Positions 5,828 to 8,635 of a stretch of 8,635 nt of DNA are shown here, piece by piece. Under the pieces are notes generated by a model. The model did not search any database. It was not told where the DNA came from and saw only the letters and a program-made list of their open reading frames with translations. How positions within the stretch are numbered: position 1 is the stretch's first letter; each line of letters starts with the position of its first letter. The DNA lies in assembly GCA_946401765.1 (NCBI GenBank), contig CAMIVJ010000105.1, positions 1-8,635 on the forward strand, given 5' to 3'. This DNA comes from an uncultured bacterium. GTDB lineage: Bacteria; Verrucomicrobiota; Kiritimatiellia; RFP12; UBA1067. A program made the position numbers and the translations under genes.

Positions 5828-8092
5828 ATGGGAGCATTTATTGCAATACTCTGCCTGGTGTTTATTCTGGGCATGCCGTTGATGCTCATTGTGGCGTTGG
5901 CGAACATCGGCCGACTGCAGCGCGAACTCGAAAGAATGCAGGAATCTCTCGTGCTGATTCTGGCTGCGATCAATAGCCGCCGCAAAGTATCCGAAAAGGC
6001 CGAAGTGTCCGCTGAGACGATGAAGCCGATTGAGCAATCGGCCGAGGAGATGGCCACGGAAGATGTCGTCGAAAACAAGGAAGATGTCGTCGAAATGAAG
6101 GAGGAGAAGGTCGAAGATAAGGTCGCGCCAGTTTCGGTCCAGCCGAGACCTGCGCCGCCCGCCTTTGCGAACGATCCGCCCGCTTTGGTGAAGGATCCAG
6201 AGCCAATGGCGTCGTTCGAGCCGGTTGCGCCCGCGCCTGAGGACGCTGATGGCGGCTACGAGCCGACGGCCATGGACATCTTCTGGAAGAAGGTCGAGGA
6301 CTGGTTCTGCGTGCGCGGCGATTTCGCGCCGAAGGGCGTTACGCGCGAGTTCGCCGTCGCCACGCGCTGGCTCACCCGCGTAGGCGCTCTTCTACTCGTC
6401 GGAGCCGTTGCGTACTTCCTTGTGCTCGCGATAGACAAGGGCTGGATAGGCCCTGTGCAGCGCGTGTTCGGAATGATGTTCTGGGGCATTGTGGGCTCGG
6501 CGTTTGGCACGTGGCTAAAGCTGAAAAGCGAACGCTACGCGATACTCGGCGAAGTGTGCGCGGCCGTGGGGCTTGTGGCGGTGTATCTCTCGTTCGGGCT
6601 GGGGCACAGGTACTTCAGTCCGCCGGTGATATCGTCCGGCTATGTGGCGTTCGCGGGGCTTTTCGTGGCAACGGCGGCTGCGGGATATCTTTCCGTGCGC
6701 CTGCGCTCGCTGATGATCGCGGGCCTCGCGCTTGTGGGCGGATTTCTCGTGCCGACGATATGCAGCTTCACGAGCCACGACGTCCAGCTTCATGTCTATC
6801 TCTTCATCCTCTCCGTAGGCGCGTGCGCGGTGGCGTATTTCAGGGGTTGGACGATCTACGCATTCGCGGCGATTGTCGTATCTGCGATCTTCTCCGGCGC
6901 GAAATGTTCCCCGTTCAGCTTTTGCGACGGGCAGGTGGCGTATGCGTTCCATGCGCTTGAACTGGTGCTCTTCTTCGCGATGGCGGTGCGCGCTGCCGTA
7001 CGTGCGAGCGAGAAGGTGCGTCCTGTCTACTGGGCGGCGGCCGCCTTGATGGCCGTGCTGTCGCTCGTGATGATGGCGGGCATAGTCGAGGCGCGGTGCG
7101 CCTATGTGGGGCTGAGGGCGTTTCACCATCTGGCGTGGGCCGCGGCGTTTGCCGCGCTCGCGTACGTCAGCCGCCGCCGCGAATGGGGCGGCACGCCCGT
7201 TCTCATCGTGTATGCGTGCGTATGCGCGGCGATCTCGCTTCTGAGGGCGTGCTCTTGGTGGCATGCGGAGAAGGAGATGGTTGCGCTTCTATTCGGCGCG
7301 TTTGCGGCGCTTCTCGTCGAGCTTGGGGCGAGGAGCGGCGAGAAGGCGCTTCAGGGGGCGGCGTTCATCGCTACGGCGCTGATGTCGGTTTTCGGGTTCT
7401 GGTTCTTCTTGCTTGCCATGGAAGTGGAAGGGGTAGGATATGCTGTGAATCTTGTGAGCCGGATCGAGTCCATCTGGCCCGTCCCGGCGCTTGTGGCGTT
7501 CTGTGGATGGAGGTTAGGGGAGTTCCGTCCATGGCGCGACTTCATTCGCGCACTCGCGTATCCTGCGGCGTCCGTGATGACGTTCGCGGTGGTGACGATG
7601 GAGAGCCACTTCTTCGGACGCGAGTTCCTGCCTTTCCTGCGCGGCGGAATTGTGACGATCGTGTGGGCTGCCGTGGCGAGCGCGTTTCTTGCAATGGGCA
7701 TCGTGCGCCGCGTGCGCACGCTTCGCCTGACGGGGCTTGGACTCCTCGCGCTTTCGACGGTAAAGGTGCTCCTGGTCGACACCTCGTCCCTCGCCACGCC
7801 GGGTCGCGTAGGTGTGTTCGCCGCGGTGGGCGTGCTGCTCATCGTGGGCGCGTTCCTCTACCTCAAGTTCAAGTCGCGCTTTGTCACGAATGAATGCGGG
7901 ACAATTATGAGGAAATACTTAATGATTGTTGCGATTGCTTCGTGTATGTTGCTATCTGGTTGTTTTACCGTGATGTCTGTTGACCAGAAACAATATTGGG
8001 CGGTGCCGGTTGCGGTACCTTTGGATATCGTCACATTTCCAGTTCAGTTGGGGCTTGGTTATATGCTTGGAGGTATGGCAGGGGTGAAATAG
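5828..8092 (+). CDS. DUF2339-type polytopic membrane protein with an in-frame lipoprotein-like tail
   Basis: A 754-residue frame. Residues 1-24 form one transmembrane helix. About 27-55 look like a coiled coil, and about 65-105 are a charged stretch with a repeated EDVVE. About 105-150 are Pro/Ala-rich, a flexible linker. From W181 (WLTRVGALLLVGAVAYFL, then AIDKGWIGP) to about 685 there is a run of many hydrophobic helices. The W-L-x-R-x-G opening followed by GWIGP is the hallmark of DUF2339 (PF10101) inner-membrane proteins, whose function is unknown. The membrane domain ends naturally near YLKFKSRF (about 680-687). A further 61 residues starting at M694 look like a separate small lipoprotein and have a different codon bias (see the nested entry). 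The true end of the DUF2339 product may therefore be near residue 690, with the stop codon lost or missed. The start is firm because of the adjacent Shine-Dalgarno site. It is second in the operon with the repeat lipoprotein, so the pair may act together in the envelope (inference). Confidence 0.85.
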   Translation: MGAFIAILCLVFILGMPLMLIVALANIGRLQRELERMQESLVLILAAINSRRKVSEKAEVSAETMKPIEQSAEEMATEDVVENKEDVVEMKEEKVEDKVAPVSVQPRPAPPAFANDPPALVKDPEPMASFEPVAPAPEDADGGYEPTAMDIFWKKVEDWFCVRGDFAPKGVTREFAVATRWLTRVGALLLVGAVAYFLVLAIDKGWIGPVQRVFGMMFWGIVGSAFGTWLKLKSERYAILGEVCAAVGLVAVYLSFGLGHRYFSPPVISSGYVAFAGLFVATAAAGYLSVRLRSLMIAGLALVGGFLVPTICSFTSHDVQLHVYLFILSVGACAVAYFRGWTIYAFAAIVVSAIFSGAKCSPFSFCDGQVAYAFHALELVLFFAMAVRAAVRASEKVRPVYWAAAALMAVLSLVMMAGIVEARCAYVGLRAFHHLAWAAAFAALAYVSRRREWGGTPVLIVYACVCAAISLLRACSWWHAEKEMVALLFGAFAALLVELGARSGEKALQGAAFIATALMSVFGFWFFLLAMEVEGVGYAVNLVSRIESIWPVPALVAFCGWRLGEFRPWRDFIRALAYPAASVMTFAVVTMESHFFGREFLPFLRGGIVTIVWAAVASAFLAMGIVRRVRTLRLTGLGLLALSTVKVLLVDTSSLATPGRVGVFAAVGVLLIVGAFLYLKFKSRFVTNECGTIMRKYLMIVAIASCMLLSGCFTVMSVDQKQYWAVPVAVPLDIVTFPVQLGLGYMLGGMAGVK
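6058..6095 (+). repeat. Short 21-nt tandem repeat in the charged linker of the DUF2339 gene
   Basis: The 17-bp word GGAAGATGTCGTCGAAA occurs at 6058-6074 and exactly again at 6079-6095, a 21-nt (seven-codon) period. It encodes two copies of EDVVE, followed by degenerate Glu/Lys-rich continuation. It is in frame, so it can expand or contract without breaking the gene, and probably tunes the length of the cytoplasmic or periplasmic linker. Confidence 0.8.
7907..8092 (+). CDS. Candidate small lipoprotein nested in frame at the end of the DUF2339 ORF
   Basis: From the ATG at 7907 the 61 codons read as a self-standing lipoprotein: MRKY, a hydrophobic core, and lipobox L-S-G-C at residues 16-19, then a short mature part containing QYWAVPVAVPLDIVTFPVQL. 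The layout (tiny lipoprotein, PLDIVT-P motif near the end) loosely recalls small YceK-like lipoproteins, but I cannot assign a family. No stop codon separates it from the DUF2339 frame, so it could be a fused tail or an independent gene translated by internal initiation. The ribosome site is poor (GGGA, 7898-7901). Hand-counted third-position G+C is 28/61 here against 47/56 in the 56 DUF2339 codons from 7721 to 7888, so this segment has a different history or expression. As a tail it could not be lipidated, because the lipobox must be N-terminal. Confidence 0.45.
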   Translation: MRKYLMIVAIASCMLLSGCFTVMSVDQKQYWAVPVAVPLDIVTFPVQLGLGYMLGGMAGVK

Positions 8093-8107
8093 CAAGGATG
8101 GGCAGCA

Positions 8108-8233
8108 GTGAAACGAATTGTATTACAGTGGATTGCCGTGTTGTTGCCTAGTGGATGCAATCGTTTAATCGTATGGGGCAGTCCACATTCTGTCCGATTC
8201 GTGCGGTGGTTTGCAGAAATAATAATTCTCTGA
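8108..8233 (+). CDS. Candidate 41-residue peptide, GTG start, lipoprotein-like
   Basis: A GTG at 8108 opens a 41-codon frame ending at TGA 8231-8233. AAGGA (8094-8098) lies nine bases before the GTG, a good ribosome site, and starts only two bases after the upstream stop codon. The peptide begins VKRIVLQW, has a short hydrophobic stretch and then LLPSGC at residues 12-17, a lipobox-like site that is atypical because Pro is at -3. The rest (NRLIVWGSPHSVRF... ending EIIIL) matches nothing I know. Hand-counted third-position G+C is 17/41, like the lipoprotein tail just upstream and unlike the flanking genes. It may be a small second lipoprotein, a degraded gene or chance; the tight spacing and RBS are the main support. 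Confidence 0.35.
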   Translation: MKRIVLQWIAVLLPSGCNRLIVWGSPHSVRFVRWFAEIIIL

Positions 8234-8434
8234 TTTGTCAAGATCACTAGCGGATTGGTTCATCCAGTCGGTAACGGGGCGATGGTCGGCTAGGCGCGGG
8301 GGTGATGGCCCGCATCTGTTGGCTTGATGTGTTTTGTAATTTCTAAGGCGTATTTCCCCGACCTTTCATTTTCTACAAACCTACGCATAGCCTTGGCCAT
8401 GTAATTTCATACTTACCGTAATCTCATTTTATGC
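8234..8434. other. Intergenic stretch with no supported gene
   Basis: All frames contain stops at short intervals; the longest plus-strand stretch I see is about 33 codons from 8226 with no ATG and no ribosome site. The composition is AT-richer than the main genes, especially from 8320 on. A 5-bp GC hairpin (GCGGG 8296-8300 with CCCGC 8309-8313) could slow transcription after the small ORF but lacks a T run. The segment leads into the promoter at 8435 and may hold decayed coding sequence; nothing specific is recognised. Confidence 0.5.
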
Positions 8435-8464
8435 TTGCCTTTCTCCCATAGGTTTTGGTATCAT
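8435..8464 (+). promoter_or_regulatory. Promoter of the right-edge gene, predicted to give a leaderless mRNA
   Basis: TTGCCT (8435-8440) is a four-of-six -35 box. An 18-bp spacer leads to TATCAT (8459-8464, five of six) with an extended -10 TGG (8456-8458). The expected transcription start is about 8470-8472, which is at the ATG (8472). No Shine-Dalgarno sequence precedes that ATG. Together these suggest a leaderless or nearly leaderless transcript. Confidence 0.55.
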
Positions 8465-8484
8465 TTCCGCCATGAAACGGAAAT
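8463..8484. repeat. Perfect 7-bp inverted repeat enclosing the start codon of the last gene
   Basis: ATTTCCG (8463-8469) and CGGAAAT (8478-8484) are exact reverse complements around an 8-nt centre (8470-8477) that contains the ATG at 8472. It overlaps the end of the -10 box. Such a site could be an operator for a dimeric repressor that blocks the promoter and start together. If transcription starts at 8470-8472 the left arm is not in the mRNA, which favours a DNA-level role over an RNA hairpin. Confidence 0.6.
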
Positions 8485-8635
8485 CTGTCATTTCTGGGGC
8501 TCGGCCCGCCCAAGCGGCCGCGCAGGCGAGAGCGGCAGCTGCAACGTCGGCGCATGCCGCAGAGACGGCGGCCATGCCTGAGGCGTCCGCCATAGCGACG
8601 GCCAAGGCCACAGGCGAGCTCGCGGCGTGGCTGGC
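8472..8635 (+). CDS. Start of an alanine-rich protein, cut by the window edge
   Basis: An open frame from the ATG at 8472 runs off the right end (54 full codons). It starts MKRKSVISGARPAQ and then becomes strongly Ala-rich: 22 of the first 54 residues, with Thr, Glu and Ser between. There is no hydrophobic signal sequence, so a cytoplasmic protein or a basic, Ala-rich N-terminal extension ahead of a folded domain is most likely. Third-position G+C is 38/54 by hand count, closer to the main genes than to the AT-richer region just before it. The start is supported by the promoter position and the change in composition, not by a ribosome site. The opposite strand is also open here, a common by-product of GCN/NGC-rich sequence. 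The function cannot be told from this fragment. Confidence 0.55.
   Translation, partial: MKRKSVISGARPAQAAAQARAAAATSAHAAETAAMPEASAIATAKATGELAAWL

Noticed and set aside
7096..7893. Long 265-codon frame overlapping the DUF2339 gene on the same strand
   Set aside because: Arg/Gly-rich translation typical of an out-of-frame shadow in GC-rich DNA; the DUF2339 frame carries the membrane helices.
7881..7908. Promoter-like TTGTCA / AATTAT pair ahead of the nested lipoprotein
   Set aside because: The -10 box matches only four of six bases, overlaps the ATG at 7907, and would start transcription downstream of it.
8059..8247. Minus-strand 62-codon ORF across the small lipoprotein region
   Set aside because: It starts at a GTG without a ribosome site, overlaps plus-strand frames with better signals, and its sequence resembles no protein I know.
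8296..8313. GC hairpin as an intrinsic terminator
   Set aside because: Only five base pairs and no T run directly after it.
8226..8325. Short open stretch of about 33 codons after the small ORF
   Set aside because: No ATG, no ribosome site and no recognisable motif; within chance expectation.
8345..8394. AAGGC...GCCTT / GCGTA...TACGC pairing as an RNA structure
   Set aside because: Two short competing 5-bp pairings with a loop of about 30-40 bases; too weak to call.
8429..8611. Minus-strand Ala/Met-rich 60-codon ORF opposite the right-edge gene
   Set aside because: Ala-rich GCN coding is open on both strands by composition; the plus frame has a promoter at the start and continues past the edge.

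Overview
The window looks like a GC-rich bacterial chromosome fragment with all supported genes on the plus strand. Coding regions have a strong G/C bias at codon third positions, textbook Shine-Dalgarno sites and a near-perfect sigma70-type promoter. Two genes encode, or seem to encode, lipobox lipoproteins, which points to a bacterium with an envelope lipoprotein pathway. A GH13 + GH133 glycogen debranching fusion next to a very large repeat lipoprotein would fit a member of the PVC group (Verrucomicrobiota, Kiritimatiellota or Lentisphaerota). That placement is an inference with low to moderate confidence, since no rRNA or marker gene is present.

Layout: (1) Positions 3-2960 hold the 3' part of a glycogen debranching enzyme. 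The left edge cuts into the GH13 domain; the linker, the middle beta domain and the complete GH133 amylo-1,6-glucosidase domain are present. (2) Positions 2961-3098 are an intergenic regulatory region with a weak hairpin and a strong promoter (TTGACA, 17 bp spacer, TGC-TAAAAT) that starts a new transcription unit. (3) Positions 3099-5810 encode a 903-residue predicted lipoprotein built from modules starting with W-x-x-P-L-Y, with exact spacings of 25 and 71 residues. Two of the 71-residue modules are nearly identical. (4) Seventeen bases later, behind a perfect AAGGAGGA ribosome binding site, lies a DUF2339-type polytopic membrane protein (5828-8092), almost certainly in the same operon. (5) The last 61 codons of that frame (7907-8092) look like a complete small lipoprotein fused in frame. 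Base composition changes there. A 41-codon GTG-start ORF (8108-8233) and a mostly non-coding stretch (8234-8471) follow, all relatively AT-rich. (6) At 8472 a GC-rich, alanine-rich reading frame begins and runs off the right edge. Its promoter sits so close that the mRNA may be leaderless, and its start codon lies in the loop of a perfect 7-bp inverted repeat.

The debranching enzyme belongs to cytoplasmic glycogen/alpha-glucan breakdown and appears transcriptionally separate from what follows. The repeat lipoprotein and the DUF2339 protein form a promoter-defined pair, probably working in the cell envelope; their function is unknown. The most interesting items are the modular lipoprotein, the in-frame lipoprotein tail on the DUF2339 protein at a composition boundary, and the start-codon hairpin of the last gene.
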